The translations under genes and the position numbers were made by a program. Under the pieces are notes generated by a model, which had not been told where the DNA came from, made no database searches, and was given only the letters and a program-made list of their open reading frames with translations. A stretch of DNA of 64,000 bases from Lactarius indigo. Taxonomy: Eukaryota > Basidiomycota > Agaricomycetes > Russulales > Russulaceae. The first letter of the stretch is position 1; every line of letters begins with the position of its first letter. The stretch covers positions 1,054,001-1,118,000 of the forward strand of contig JAFKAC010000001.1 of the NCBI GenBank assembly GCA_025766275.1. Direction: 5' to 3'. Below, piece after piece: positions 34,270 to 45,859 of the stretch.

Positions 34270-35219
34270 CTAGGTGGTCTTGATGGCCTCTGGGGTTGCA
34301 TGAGACGGCTGTATACGACACACAAAGTGAGTACGGAAAGGATTGATAAGGGGTTCGATATGCGGACCTCGGTCACTTCGACGGGAGGTTCGTCAATGAA
34401 ATCTGGCGCTTTGTTGAGATCTGCTAGGTATGACGTCCCTTCCTCTTCCTCTTCCAACCCGAGCGCGTCTAGCTCTGCGTTAAGGCCTCGAGTCAGAACA
34501 AGATCGCATAGGGAGCAGGAACGGGCGCACCAGCTTCGAGATCTGCCTCGTCGATCTCATCTGGGACGGCATAGGACCGGCTGAGCGACTCCTGGACCTC
34601 ATTCGCTTGTTCCAGCAACTCCTCCATATCATATTGCATGCTCTAACAGGTCACCCCGAAAAGGTGAGGGGGAGAAGGTGGTAAGCCCGGTCGCGAGTCG
34701 CGCACCTCGATCTTGTCGATATCGATTTTGCCATATTGCTTGCGCAGCTCCTTGTTTGCCTGACTCATCGCATCCAGCGTCACCATGGTATTGCGCAGGT
34801 TCTCCGTGGCAAGCGCCGTGCTCTCGATGTTAAAAGTCTGCTGCGCGAGTTGCGCCAGCTGCGCTTCGTACATGCGCTTCTGCTTCAGCGTGCGCATGGC
34901 CCGTTGCTGGATGGCCTCCTACTCGCCCCCGGGCACACTCAGCGTTGTGGCACCACGCTGGCAGTCGACGGCAACGGACCCACCTTCCCAGGCCCATTAC
35001 GCAACTTGCTCATCTGCTCTTTATATCGCGCGAGTTCCCCGTCGAGCTTCTTAATTTTGACCTCGATGGCGCCCGACCGAGCATCGGTCTGTCCGGTCCA
35101 AGTCGTCAAAACGCAAAACGTGCGGATAGATAGGCTCGAAACGTGCCCACCTGGGTGATAATATCTTGCAATGTCGTCTTTGGCTTCTTGCTAGATGATG
35201 AGCCGAATATCCTGTTCAT
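34270..35219 (-). CDS. VPS60: ESCRT-III protein Vps60 / CHMP5
   Basis: Model of six exons: 35219-35151, 35088-34984, 34918-34706, 34642-34531, 34474-34368, 34308-34270, giving 214 aa, close to the usual size of CHMP5. It starts MNRIFGSSSSKKPKTTLQD, with the basic Snf7 core following: KEQMSKLRNGPGKEAIQQRAM, LKQKRMYEAQLAQLAQQTFN, DIDKIESMQYDMEELLEQ, NEVQESLSRSYAVPDEIDE, ELDALG. The protein joins ESCRT-III on endosomes and helps control Vps4 during multivesicular body formation. All introns are GT-AG, 49-63 bp. Identification is firm. Confidence 0.95.
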
Positions 35220-36091
35220 GGTGGTGATAGTACTGTGGGCTCAGGTAAACTCCTGCGCTCCGTCAATGACTGCGCTCCGGCTGGTGCCGAAAAGTAATTA
35301 GTATCGAGATCTACGTATTGGATCTTGCATTTATCTGCGGCCGATAACGGCACAGATCGTACAACAACGTATCAACGTCTTAGAACGCCGGAATGCACAC
35401 CATATTCGCTAACAGCTCACGTTCTGCGTTCGACCCATATCAGTTGGCCAGTACTGTAGCTAGCGGGGTTTGCTCAGGTTCGCTTACATAATTCAGGGCT
35501 GGACCTGCGCAAAACAAAGTTGGACAGTTGGTCGAAATGGACTCGGGATCGCACCTGACCCGTTAAAATTAATTCGCTGTTGCACAGGTCAGTTTTACCT
35601 TCTGGTCTTCGTACTGAGGGTTCACACCTTCACCTATTCCTCCATCACCAGTTCAAGCGGATAAGAAGTAATAATCCACTGCGCTGTATCACCCCTCTTA
35701 CGTCTTATTGACGCTTCACACACTCAGGGCTGGCGCTCCCCCCCTTAAGAATACAGTATCGTAGCGTCTGGAAGCACTGCAGTTCCTTGGCCAGACCTCA
35801 GGCTAGCCAATACACCTTACGCGGTGCCCTATATTTGCCGCCATCTGATTCATCGTTGCTGCGGTCCAGCTTAAATACAGCAACCTTACTAGCGGCCACG
35901 GCGCTATATGTCGCCCTCTCGCCTGCACGTTCTTCACAAACTATTCATCTCTCCATCCCGCACAGCATCTCAATTTTTTTTCTCATCGAAGAAGTTTGAC
36001 AGCTTCCCTGCTCCTGTCTTCTACATTAAGGGTCGCTATAGCACTGAAACGGCCTTGTAAACACTCCTCGTGTTCCCGCAAGCGCATAGCA
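35220..36091. other. Divergent intergenic region, VPS60 / APH-like gene
   Basis: About 870 bp. No open frame with family features was found. A TATA-like ttaaatacag at about 35871 and a pyrimidine-rich stretch before 35990 precede the APH-like gene. Confidence 0.4.
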
Positions 36092-37825
36092 ATGTCCACG
36101 TTTTTCCCCCACGTTGACATTCTCGCACTCAAGAAATTTGCTGCAGCCGCCGCTGCCGGTGAGCAGGCCCACCGTCTGAGCCGTAATACCACCTTTGTAC
36201 CGTCGCCATTAACTGGGAAGAAAAAGGGTAAAGGGAAGGTTCAGGACAGAAGGCCACCGTACCCCGTAGTGACTGGATGTAAGGACACGTATCATGTAGG
36301 CGAACAGGTATGTCCCCCTTGACTCTCTTCTTCACTATTCATGCAGACCATATGTATAGATGATCCTGATCACGTTGGATCCGGAGAGTGTTCCGCTCGG
36401 CCCCCATTCCATGCTTGCTCATTTCCCCCGCGGTCGGCCAACATACACTACAAAGGCCTTGGTGAGGCACCGCTACCTTTCGTCTTTGCCTGTACGCCGC
36501 CGGTGACCGACGTGCTATCCGCACTCAGGTCGGCATGACCCAGATCATTCGCGATCACGCTCAAATTATCGCACCTAAAATATACGGGTACTACGACAAC
36601 GTCCCGAACCCAATTAATGCCGAGGTAGTCTTGCTTGAGCTGGTATGGGCCTTGTTTCTGCCCCGCATAGTGGTTGAATTAAGGCTCGTTTACGACCCGT
36701 TAGCTCCCAGGAGAGTGCTTGGACGACATTTGGACGAACCTCGTACCGCGACAAATAACGACGGTATGCGCAAGGCTCGGAGAACTCCTCGTCAAGCTCT
36801 TCAACTGCCGCAGCCCTGTACTCTGCTCAGAGACAAACGTTCCGGACTCTCCCCCACGTACGCCCGCTGCGTCGGCTCACTACCGCCGACCGATACTCCT
36901 GGGACCGCCGTTCGACGAGGGACCACTCATACACATGGAACCACAAAATGCTCCAACCTCGACGCACGACTACCTCTTCGCTCTCGCGCAGCGCCCGGAG
37001 CGCGTTTTCGGCTGCGATGAGGAGGCATCCGGCGGGCGCGAGACGGGATGGCCGGGCTCCGTGCCGCTAAGCGATGCGGACGTCGCAGCCGCGCGCGCTA
37101 CATGGAAGCGCCTCGGGCACCTAATACCGTACCACTCAGGGGGGTTCTACCTTCCAGGCTCGCTCTCGCCAGACGCGCGGTTCACGGCGCACGCGGTACT
37201 GCAGAGCCAGGAGTTCGGCGTGCGGCACCGGGACATGCAGATGGCGCGGTTCGTCGTGCGCTGGGCGCGGCCCGGCGACGTGCATAGCGACGCGACGCTC
37301 GCGCTCACGGGCTGGGAGCATGCCGCGCGCGCGCCGCTCTGGTCTTGCGCGCGCATGCCGCCCTGGCTCCAGCCGCACTTGCACCCGTTCGAGCGCATCA
37401 CGTGGGAGTGCCAGCGCAACGCCCGCCAGTTCGTCTTTCGCTCCATCTTCCACGGTGACTTGGTCCCGCAGGCGCATGCCTGGGAGTGGGTCGTCGCGTA
37501 TGTGTATGGCTCGACGGAGCGCTGGTTCGAGGGTCTCGTTGGCGCGCACTGGGGCTTTCGCGATGCCACCGAGGTCCTCCTGGTTCGTCTCCGGGACCAC
37601 TGGATGCGCCAGCGCCCGGACGTACCCTTCCCCCTTGACGTCAGCGAAAAATACCGCAGTGAACGCTCTGGCGCGGCTGAAGCGCCAGACGGTGGCTATT
37701 TGTTGGGAAGAGACGCCAAGGCAGAGGCACTACTGGCCCACACGCGCACGTTCGTCGAAGAAGCGAATCTGGTGATGAACGGACTGGGCAGTGGTATTCA
37801 AGTTGCTGCGACTCAGGAGGTGTAA
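36092..37825 (+). pseudogene. APH-like kinase gene, probably inactive (block A, copy 1)
   Basis: The C-terminal open frame (36711-37825) matches fungal APH-family (aminoglycoside phosphotransferase-like) proteins. It has LDDIWTNLVPRQITTV and LGELLVKLFNCRSP, which in this family follow the hinge, then an HRDMQMARFVV segment at the catalytic-loop position, LTGWEHAARAPLWSCARMP at the metal-binding position, and a C-terminal helical region ending before the TAA. Upstream, an N-lobe piece (HAQIIAPKIYGYYDNVPNPIN) and a first exon from the ATG at 36092 are recognisable, but the frames do not join through any GT-AG intron I could find. The Asp of the usual I-D-W-E motif is Gly here, and the Asn of the catalytic loop is Arg. 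So it is either a pseudokinase or a pseudogene. Two worse copies follow. Confidence 0.65.
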
Positions 37826-38700
37826 TGGGGTTTCAGGTGGGGGATTCACAGACAGGATTGTATACTGTATATATCGGCACCACGATAGCGTCGAACCCAA
37901 TTAACGTCATGGTGGTGTTGCTTGAGCTGGTAGGAAATTTGATTACCTCGTTTCTGCACCGTATCGTGGCTGAAATAAAGCTAGTTTGCAATATATTGAT
38001 GGCCTCCGGGCAATGCCTGGATGGCATTTGGACGAACCTCGCGCCGCGACAATTCACGACGGAGAGCTGCTCTTCAAGCTCTTCAATTGTCACATCCTTC
38101 TTCTCCGCTCAGAGATAGCGTATCGCATTCCGAGTCTCCCCATGCTGCTTCAGCTTGCTACCCCTACCGATACTCCTGGAACCGCCATTCGATGAGGTCT
38201 CTGTCAAACACTTGGAAACTCACCTCTTTTTTTTTGAACTGTTTTATCCTGGCATGCATACCATGGGTACAGACCGGTCATATTCGAGACTACAATTGGA
38301 GGCGTATGCTAGGTAGTATCATAACGAAGCTCGCACCTCGGCTACCTACCTACTGTACTTCACTCTCTCGCAGCGCTCGGCACGTGTTTTCGGGTAGTAC
38401 CGTAATGAGGCGCCCGAGGTGTGGGATATTGGATGGCCGAGCTCCGTGCTGCTGAGTGACGCAGATATCGCGGCAGCGCCTTGGCCACCCAGCGTCGTAC
38501 TTCGGGGAGTTCTACTTGCCAGGTCCTCTCTCCAGACGTGCGGACATGAGGTTCACGATGCACGTGGTGCTGCAGAGCCGGGGAGTTTGGTGTGTGACAC
38601 CGGAACATGCGGAAGACGTGGTTCGTCGTGCGCTGGACGCGCTGGAGATGTGCACAGTGGAATCGGAGAGTCTTTATTAATTTTGGGAAGAATTTTCTTC
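37826..38700 (+). pseudogene. APH-like kinase relic (block A, copy 2)
   Basis: This is a decayed tandem copy of the preceding gene. 38015-38110 corresponds to the LDDIW...LFKLFNC segment with frame breaks, and 38430-38640 to the W-P...LPGPLS...GDVHS segment with several small deletions. No continuous frame exists. It lies just downstream of the 3' end of the 5-repeat DUF6535 gene. Confidence 0.65.
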
Positions 38701-38957
38701 TCATTTCTGTCGAGAAAGTATGTAAATTCTAGAACTAGGAGTGGACCTAGAGCATAATATAGTACAAAGACCCGACTGAATGCGGCAGCAATTTGAAGAT
38801 GTCGGCAACTTGCGGATAACAACAATATGAATCAGAAAGACCCAGACCAACTTCCAGTGTAGGACTGACCGAAGCGCCTCTGTGTAACTCGGTATTCTCG
38901 CAGAATTTCGAGGTTATTTTGTGTCCCCTAACAAATACCAGATTGATGGCCGAGGTT

Positions 38958-41900
38958 CTACATCGCTATACCCTGTAATCGCTCTACTCCGGGCGGTAGT
39001 TTTTCCAATATCTGATCTAATAACGCCTTCACCGTTTTGTTCTTGGGTTGATCGGTCAACGCGCTCAAATCCGAAAATATGTCTTGCAGTAAAAACCACT
39101 GGACCGTAGGCATTGCGGGCACGAACATACTGACATGAAGCCGGGATACGAGAATCTCGAGGGTGTCTTGAGTTATTTTCAACATGTCCGCCGGTATTCT
39201 CCCCGTGGTGAACGTGTCGATCTCGCCAGACATGACGGAAACGACATTCCGCAAATTGATGACGTAAAGTTGGCGAGGCGAAAGTAAAACTTCATGGTAT
39301 TCTGCACCAAGTATAACCGATATGCATGCCAATTCCGCATTGGGGACATCGCCACTGAGGGAAATGGGTGACTCGAGAACGTCCACCAGCTTACTTACGA
39401 CCAAAGCCCAAAAGCAGCAACCCGTGATACGGGAGACAGGATCCTGCTCGGTCTGAAAGTGACGAATCACCTCTGGCCGGACAAGCACTAGGGGGAAATA
39501 GGACGGCAGCGAATTGGAAGTTTGATGGTACGCGTTGACACAATGCCAAAGGCTCTTCAGACTCATTCGCAGACAGCTTATGCGCACTTCTTCTATGAGA
39601 GGCGAGTGGTATGGTGTGCACATGTTAAGGAGGTTGTGGAGGCGGAATATGACGGAGCGTCCGAACCTGTCCTCCGGAAGGTTGGTGAAAGCGCCAGAAT
39701 CAGCTAGCAGTAGATCAGCGTCCTTTGGAACCGGAAGAGCACATGAGAGGATTCTGAGCGTTTGTTGAAGCATTGAACGCGTGTTGGCTGGGATATTGAC
39801 CACACCGACATCGCCCAGCACGAGGGGGGCCACGTTCACAAGCTCAATGGTGTGAGGATGGCTAAAGCAATGTCTCACGTCACGACTTTCAGTGCCAAGG
39901 ATAGCCGATAGAGACGCCAGCTCGCCATTGCTGACAGGAACACCGCGGGTTTTAATGTCGGCTGCGAGCTTGTTTACAACCAACGCCACAATACACCGTC
40001 CTATCGCACGGACAGCGGGGTCACGGTGCGTACGTAGGCGACGGGTCATCTCTGGGTTGGAGAAAGCCACGCAGATGTAGGACGGCAAAGGCAAGGAGTT
40101 CTCGGGTTCACTGCGCTCCCTTGTGAAATGCCACAGGTTCTTCATCCACGCACGTGAAATGTCCCTGTACATTCGAGTCGGGAGAGATGAGGTCCCTAAA
40201 GTGTATATTTAGACGATAGAGACAGGGTCAGAGTACGAATTCTCGCTGACCTTCAGAAGCACCCATCAAAGTGTCTGTCCAATTTGGTCGCACCACAGCA
40301 GTCGATTCGGCCGGAAGTGCTTGAAAGAGGATGCTAAACGTCCGCTCAACCACAGCCGGGACACCCCTAGCAGAGGCAGTGGAATTGATATTGGCCGACG
40401 CGAGGAAGACTATATTCGTGAATTCAATAGCACCTGGGCTGCTGAGCAAAAGCGTCACATCATCGCACTTGATGCCAAGTATAGCCGATAGGTACGCCAA
40501 CTCGTCGTTTCTGGCCGGAACATCGCGGGTCTTGAAGTCGGCTGCGAGCTTGTTCACAATCAACGCCCCAACACAATATCCTATCGCATGGACAACGGGG
40601 TCACTTCGCATACGAATGCAGTGGGTCATCTCTGGTTTGGTGAAAGCGACAGGGATATAGGACGGCAAAGGTATCGAGTTCCCAGGGTCGTTAGACGCTC
40701 TTAAAACATTCCACAGGCCTCTCAGACACGAACGCACAACGTTCGTATACATTTCACCCGTGAGATATGAGGTCCCTGACGTGGATCTTTAGATAACAGA
40801 GACAGGCTTAGAGTACGAGTTCGGACTGACCGTAAGAAGCATTCGTCAGAGTATCTGTCCGATTTAGTTGCATCATGGCATTCAATTCAGCCGGAAGAGC
40901 CCGTGAGAGGATGCCAAAAGTCTGTTCAAGCACATCAGGTACGTCCGAGGGCACCTTGGCAGAGAGGATAGAGTGCGAATTCGTCGATGTGAGGATAACT
41001 CTATTTGTAAATTCAATTGCGCCGGGATGACTAAGCAAAACCGTCACATCATCGCTCTCGATGCCGAGGATAGCCGATAGGCATGCCAGCTCATCGTTGG
41101 TGATTGGGACACCGCGTGAGTTAATGTCGGCCACAAGCTTGTTTACGACCAGCGCCCCGACACAACGTCCAATAAGACAGACAGCGAGGCTATGTTGCCT
41201 GGGTATGCGACGAGTCATCTCTGGATCAGCAAAGGCGATGTAGATGTAGGATGGTAATGGCCCCGAGTTCTCGAGTTCGTTGTACGCTCGTCCAAAATAC
41301 CATAGACCCATCAGACACATCTGCAGACAAGTCATGCGTACCCCTTCTGTGAAAGGCGAGGGCGATAGTATACACGAATTGAGGAGGTCAAGAAGGCGGG
41401 ATACAAGGATGCATTCAAACTTCCCGTTGGAACCGTTGATTATGGTGAATGATCGACTTAGCGGTGCTTCGGCGTTCTCTTGAGACGAAATAGTTTGGCA
41501 GAGGATGCCGAGTGTCTGTTGAACCACATCCAGAACACCGGATGGAACTGTGTCGTTGGCCAAGCCACCAATCTTGTCAAACGTGAGTGAAATCATGTTG
41601 GCAAGCGCAACGGCACCAGGTTGGCTAAGCAAAAGCTTTAAATCATGGCTCTCGGTACCAAGGATGGCCGATAGACATGCCAGTTCCCCATTGTTAATCG
41701 GATCGGTGCGCGACTCTAGGTCGGTTGCAAGCTTGTTTACGATCAACGCCCCAAAACAGCGTCCTATCACACGGATCCCGGGGTCCTCCTCGGAATGAAT
41801 GCGATGAGTGATCTGTGGACTGGCTAGGACGTTCGAAAAATAGGGTGGTAACAACTGAGAAGATCCAAGTTGATTGTATGCTTTGGCAAAAGACCACAGG

Positions 41901-41959
41901 CATTTCATGCAAACCTGCAGACGGTTCTTGCGCATCTTTTCCTCGAGGACCGACGTCTC
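38958..41959 (-). repeat. Five protein-repeat units, R1-R5
   Basis: Approximate bounds: R1 41959-41369, R2 41368-40831, R3 40775-40251, R4 40195-39615, R5 39614-38958. Each unit contains LWxFxxxxN near the start, a P-L-P-S-Y segment, G-R-C-x-x-A-L-V-V-N-K-L-A, E-L-A-C-L-S-A-I-L-G and a V-L-x-x-x-Q-Q-T-x-x-I-L end. R3 is a complete exon. Confidence 0.8.
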
Positions 41960-43401
41960 CGGTATACACGTCTTGAGGAGATCGTATAGACGGGATCCGA
42001 AGACGGGATCGGTGTTTGTTTGGTGGGTCATAAGAGGAAGGATCGCCAATTTTGCATCTGGGACAACACGAGAGTCGAAGAATCCTGGTATTCGTGCGGC
42101 AAAGTCTTCGATTTCCTTGTCTTCATCGAGAGCTGCGAGTGTCCAAACAAGAGCACTCGTGACCACCGTTGAATCTGCTCTATAGGCGCTGAGCTCGACA
42201 CTCTTCCGCATGCCTTGCGAAAACCACTGTCGACGTGTCTTGACCTGTTTTTCGACCGTCTCCCTCCACCTTCTCAGCCCATGACATTCAGGTTCGCGTT
42301 TGTTGACCACAGCCCACAATTGTGACCAGGATTTACGGGATAGGCCTTCAATTTTGAGGATGGTCCAAAGAAATCCGAACGCGGAGAACTGGGATATACG
42401 CCACGTAAATGCAGACAATGGTGTGGCATACGGGCAATTGAGATAAATGTTTGGGAGAACCGTCAAATTTGCGTATGCGAGAACGAACACCAAGATGCAG
42501 CTGAGGGTGGCGTACGCGACGGTCGTGTAGATCGGGAAAAGAAACTCGACAAGACCGGCAAAGAAGAGGAAGACCGATATGTGTAGGAACATGGGCATTG
42601 TTGCGACGGCTCGCGTCATTCCAAATCTAGAAATGCCATCGAATATGTATGCCCGCATGCGCCCGCGCCTGTGAAATGCTCCGCGGCGCTGCGCGAGTTC
42701 CTGGTACCGCCGGGCCCATTGTTGCATCAACGTCGCGGAAAGCGCGCAATTCAAGCTAAGGATTAGACTAAGGAACCACAGAACGTTGACCCTGACGGCA
42801 GAAGCTGTTGGTTTGAATGGCTGTCCGCTCTGCACTGCAACGCTCGCGAGAGGTGTGCCATTAGAGATGTTGACAAGTTGTACGGATATTTGAGCAAGAA
42901 GCGCATTTGTCGTGTCGCTAGGATCGGGAGACAGCGTCTTGTAGCTTTCAATAATGAAGGCAGCGACGGTGGCGGAGAACAGACCAGTCTTCAACAACGT
43001 GCTTTAGACGTTGAATGTGCATAAGAGGGATGGGACTGGGACTCACAAATACGAGGATTCCGTCCGTATCCCCCTTCCAACTCTCAGTTACCTGTGTGTC
43101 CTGCTTCTCGGCCTCGGTGAGGTACATCGACCACAGCCCATCGGAAGAGTCTCCGTGATTCTCATCTGGTCCACGAATCAGATTAAAAATTGGGAACGGG
43201 GATATCCAACACACCCCGCTGAACCTCTGAATTACCAGGGGTTTGTTGGGCTGGAGAGCCTCCGTTGTGATGTTGATTGGTACTTGTAGGCTGGGGCCGA
43301 GGGACCACGGTAGTGGGATTCGCAGTATCAGCAGGAGGTGGAGGATCTGAGGGTTTAACGCGATTGTTCTGAGCCTCGATATCTAGGCTAGGTGAGGCCA
43401 T
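38958..43401 (-). CDS. DUF6535 protein with five C-terminal repeats (block A)
   Basis: Model: 43401-43215, 43165-43047, 42988-40831, 40775-40251, 40195-38958, giving 1408 aa. It starts MASPSLDIEAQNN, with a Pro-rich head. Exon 2 has the SDGLWSMYLTEAEKQDTQVTESWKGD-type segment. Exon 3 has four membrane helices: TGLFSATVAAFIIESYKTLS, VNVLWFLSLILSLNCALSATL with MQQWARRYQELAQ, HISVFLFFAGLVEFLFPIY, and CILVFVLAYANLTVLPNIY. A LDEDKEIEDFAARIPGF region follows. Then come five repeats: R1 and R2 in exon 3, R3 alone in exon 4, R4 and R5 in exon 5. All repeat-flanking introns are phase 1. A TATA-like tatata lies about 80 bp upstream (43480-43487). Function is unknown. Sister of the gene at 49908-58486. 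Confidence 0.87.
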
Positions 43402-44539
43402 TTCTAAGTGTTAGAGGGTGTGACAAGGAGAGGGCCGCAGAGAGAGGAGCAATGGATAGCACGATGAACCAGGGGAAAGGTTATATACCAGGAGGTGAAA
43501 ACTGCTCGAACAGTTGGGGTAATTGGCACTGGCCTGTATTCATAAGAACGCGTCTTCAACCCCAAAAACACCCCAGCAGTGTAATGAACGTGGCAATTTC
43601 ACCCGAACACTCCTGATTTGTTGCAGTGACACAACTTCTTTCACTAGCAGCGTCTTACATAATTGCTGCGCCGGGCCGCCCGTATCACATCCAAGTCGGT
43701 CCTGTCTCCATTGACGAATGGCGGAGTTCAGAGCGCGACTTGAAGCTCACTAGACGCTCTGTTACTCAATCGCCACTCAGAGGCGATCGGCGCTTCGCAG
43801 GGCAACGTCCTCAAAACATGTACTGCGCCGACGTCGGAGCGCACATATCACACAACAGGAGACTGCAAAATAAAATTCTGATCGGGAAGACAGAACCCAA
43901 TCAGTGCAGCAGTGGGTGACTTCCCGTAGCTCCGAAACCTCTAGATTGTTCTCCAGACTGCATTTTTTTCCAGATCGCCGAGGTACCGGTGCTCACATAA
44001 GCCATTTCATGTACCGACTGCATCCTTCAGACCTTACTGTAAATCTATGAGTCTCCTCTACCTCCTGCAGAATCTTTGTAATGCCCTAAACCTCAAATAC
44101 CGATATGCCAGACCCAGTGGAAAGGCGACCAGGCTCGAGGAGGATGAGTTTGCATCGCCATGTCGCCTACCGCGCCCGAGAGGAGTCATAATAATATGAG
44201 CACCCCATTTTTCTTGCGTCTATGTACAGGAATTACAGTCTTCCAGAGTTTATTTTCCTGCTTACACATTTCGGGTACAGCCATATTAATAATTATTTAG
44301 ACCCTCCAGATTCCTACGAGAAGTCACCCAGTGACTCAAAACTCCGAGAGTACAGTTAGTGAAATGAATGCACCTCCTCATTTCTGCCCGTCCAAGACTT
44401 CTACGAGAGAATGGAGTGATACACGTGTCATCGCGTGTGCCGCAAAACCGGGGAAGATAAACTGATTGCTGTACTTGAGCTCCAATACACAGATTCTCGC
44501 CAGGTCTCTGGTTGCGCGCCAAGTTGCGAAGTTCCGGGT
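43402..44539. other. Promoter and spacer upstream of the 5-repeat gene
   Basis: A TATA-like element at 43480-43487 reads toward the gene. The remainder has no supported gene. It corresponds in position to 58487-59729 in the other block but is hard to align by eye, apart from the promoter-proximal part. Confidence 0.4.
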
Positions 44540-45480
44540 AACTCAGGCAAGAGTTGATGACAGTAAAGGAGATAAGTAATGAGTCGCTTACGCTGGAAGA
44601 TGGCAGTTAATGACTAGCAAAATTCTCTGCACGTCAATACCGCGGGCCCGGACGTCAGTCATAATCAACACCCACCTGAGTTGCGAATGCTTAAGCAGAC
44701 GTGTTCGTATCTCAGTAGAGCCCGTTCAGATGTCCCGCCACGGAATTTCTGCCATGATCGCATTATTTAAGGTATCCCACCATGTATTGCCACATCTTTT
44801 CTGGAAACAGCCGGTCAAAACATGGACTGTTAACGACCGGAACGACTCACCTTGCGTCACGTGTTGCAGAAGGTGACTGGTTGGGTAATGGTGAGGTTGT
44901 CATATAGGTCGCACGTGTCAAATTTTCAGTCCTCCTTCTCAAACGCGACGAAGAACTACTTGATTCTCTCGAGTGTCAATTCATCACGCTTGACGAGGAT
45001 CCGGATAGGGTCGGTCGTGAATTTTGTGTTAACCTCCAGGACATCACATGACAGAATAGTGCTGAGAAGCACAGCCTACGTGGCGCGCCGGGGGGAGATA
45101 GCGGTAATAGACGTCGTAAATTCGGTCTTTGAATCTTTTATTGAGAAGCTCGTCGGGCTCATAAGGATGATCGTCTTGATGTTGCGCGTGCAGAGTGTAC
45201 GCCGGCGGATCATGTCAAAAATGCGTCCGGGCATTCCGGAGACGATGGAGAGCAAGAAACGGACTGTATGCGTAGATGACCCATAAGAGGTCTTCTTTGA
45301 GACTAAGGTCATCGAATGTGGAGACGACTGAGACAGCCTCGGAAGGCTCGAATAGGAGTTTTAGCGTGATGAATTGAAAAAAAATTTATACAGTACACGT
45401 CGTCTCTGGGGTAGGCCCGGTGTGTCAGATCGAAAAGGAGTTCACACCCAGGTTTCCCGTCTATCTGTATGTGGTTGACT
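44540..45480 (-). pseudogene. eIF4A3 pseudogene (block A)
   Basis: Minus-strand copy of the working eIF4A3 gene. 44540-45247 matches 60060-60822 (motifs from the DEAD-box core down to exon 5), and 45245-45480 matches 61160 to about 61440 (exons 1-2, first intron and promoter). The segment equal to 60820-61160 (340 bp: most of the Q-motif, GKT and PTREL region) is missing, and the 3' exons are gone. Intron sequence is retained, so it arose by DNA duplication, not by reverse transcription. The start codon is lost and there are many substitutions and frame breaks. Confidence 0.88.
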
Positions 45481-45539
45481 TACGTAATAATGGGCCCCGA
45501 ACGACGCGGGATTGCGTGAGCATCTGACCATGTCAATGA

Positions 45540-45658
45540 CCACATGATTGGCTCGGCGTTTCTCTCTTCCGGTTCTCGGGCTTCTTCGAGTGTTAGCTCA
45601 CATCAACAACTCTCTTCGCTCTCTTCTTCGCCATTTACCCCGATGGATTCGTTTGTAT
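45540..45658 (+). pseudogene. APH-like relic, part left of the hAT insertion (block B)
   Basis: A sequence with ctctcttcttcgccatttac followed by gtttgtat matches the first intron and second-exon start of the APH-like gene (36320-36360). It continues at 49125 after removal of the hAT element and one target-site copy. Confidence 0.5.
45651..45658. repeat. Target-site duplication, left (GTTTGTAT)
   Basis: Eight bases directly before the terminal CAGTGTTG. They are identical to 49117-49124 on the other side of the element. An 8-bp duplication is the hallmark of hAT insertion. Confidence 0.93.
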
Positions 45659-45670
45659 CAGTGTTGTGCC

Positions 45671-45782
45671 GGTCAGCGACTAGTTGTGACAGTCAGGACG
45701 ACTGTCGGACCATGGGGGTCAGCGACTGCAAACGACCACGACTATTCCCACGCCCACCTAAGTCGCTGACACGGCTGACATA
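45671..45782. repeat. hAT subterminal repeats, left end
   Basis: Several copies of GTCAGCGACT-like motifs in both orientations (gtcagcgact, agtcgctgac, gacagtcaggac). They are similar to the motifs at 49025-49106 in the right end. Confidence 0.7.
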
Positions 45783-45859
45783 ATAGGTGCTGCACATGCA
45801 GCAAGTCGTCCAGACAAGTCGCAAAACCTCGCGTACAATGCGTAGTGTAAATAATTGAG

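Noticed and set aside
36719..37600. Overlapping frames on both strands of the APH-like gene
   Set aside because: These are GC-rich shadows. Only the 36711-37825 plus frame carries family motifs.
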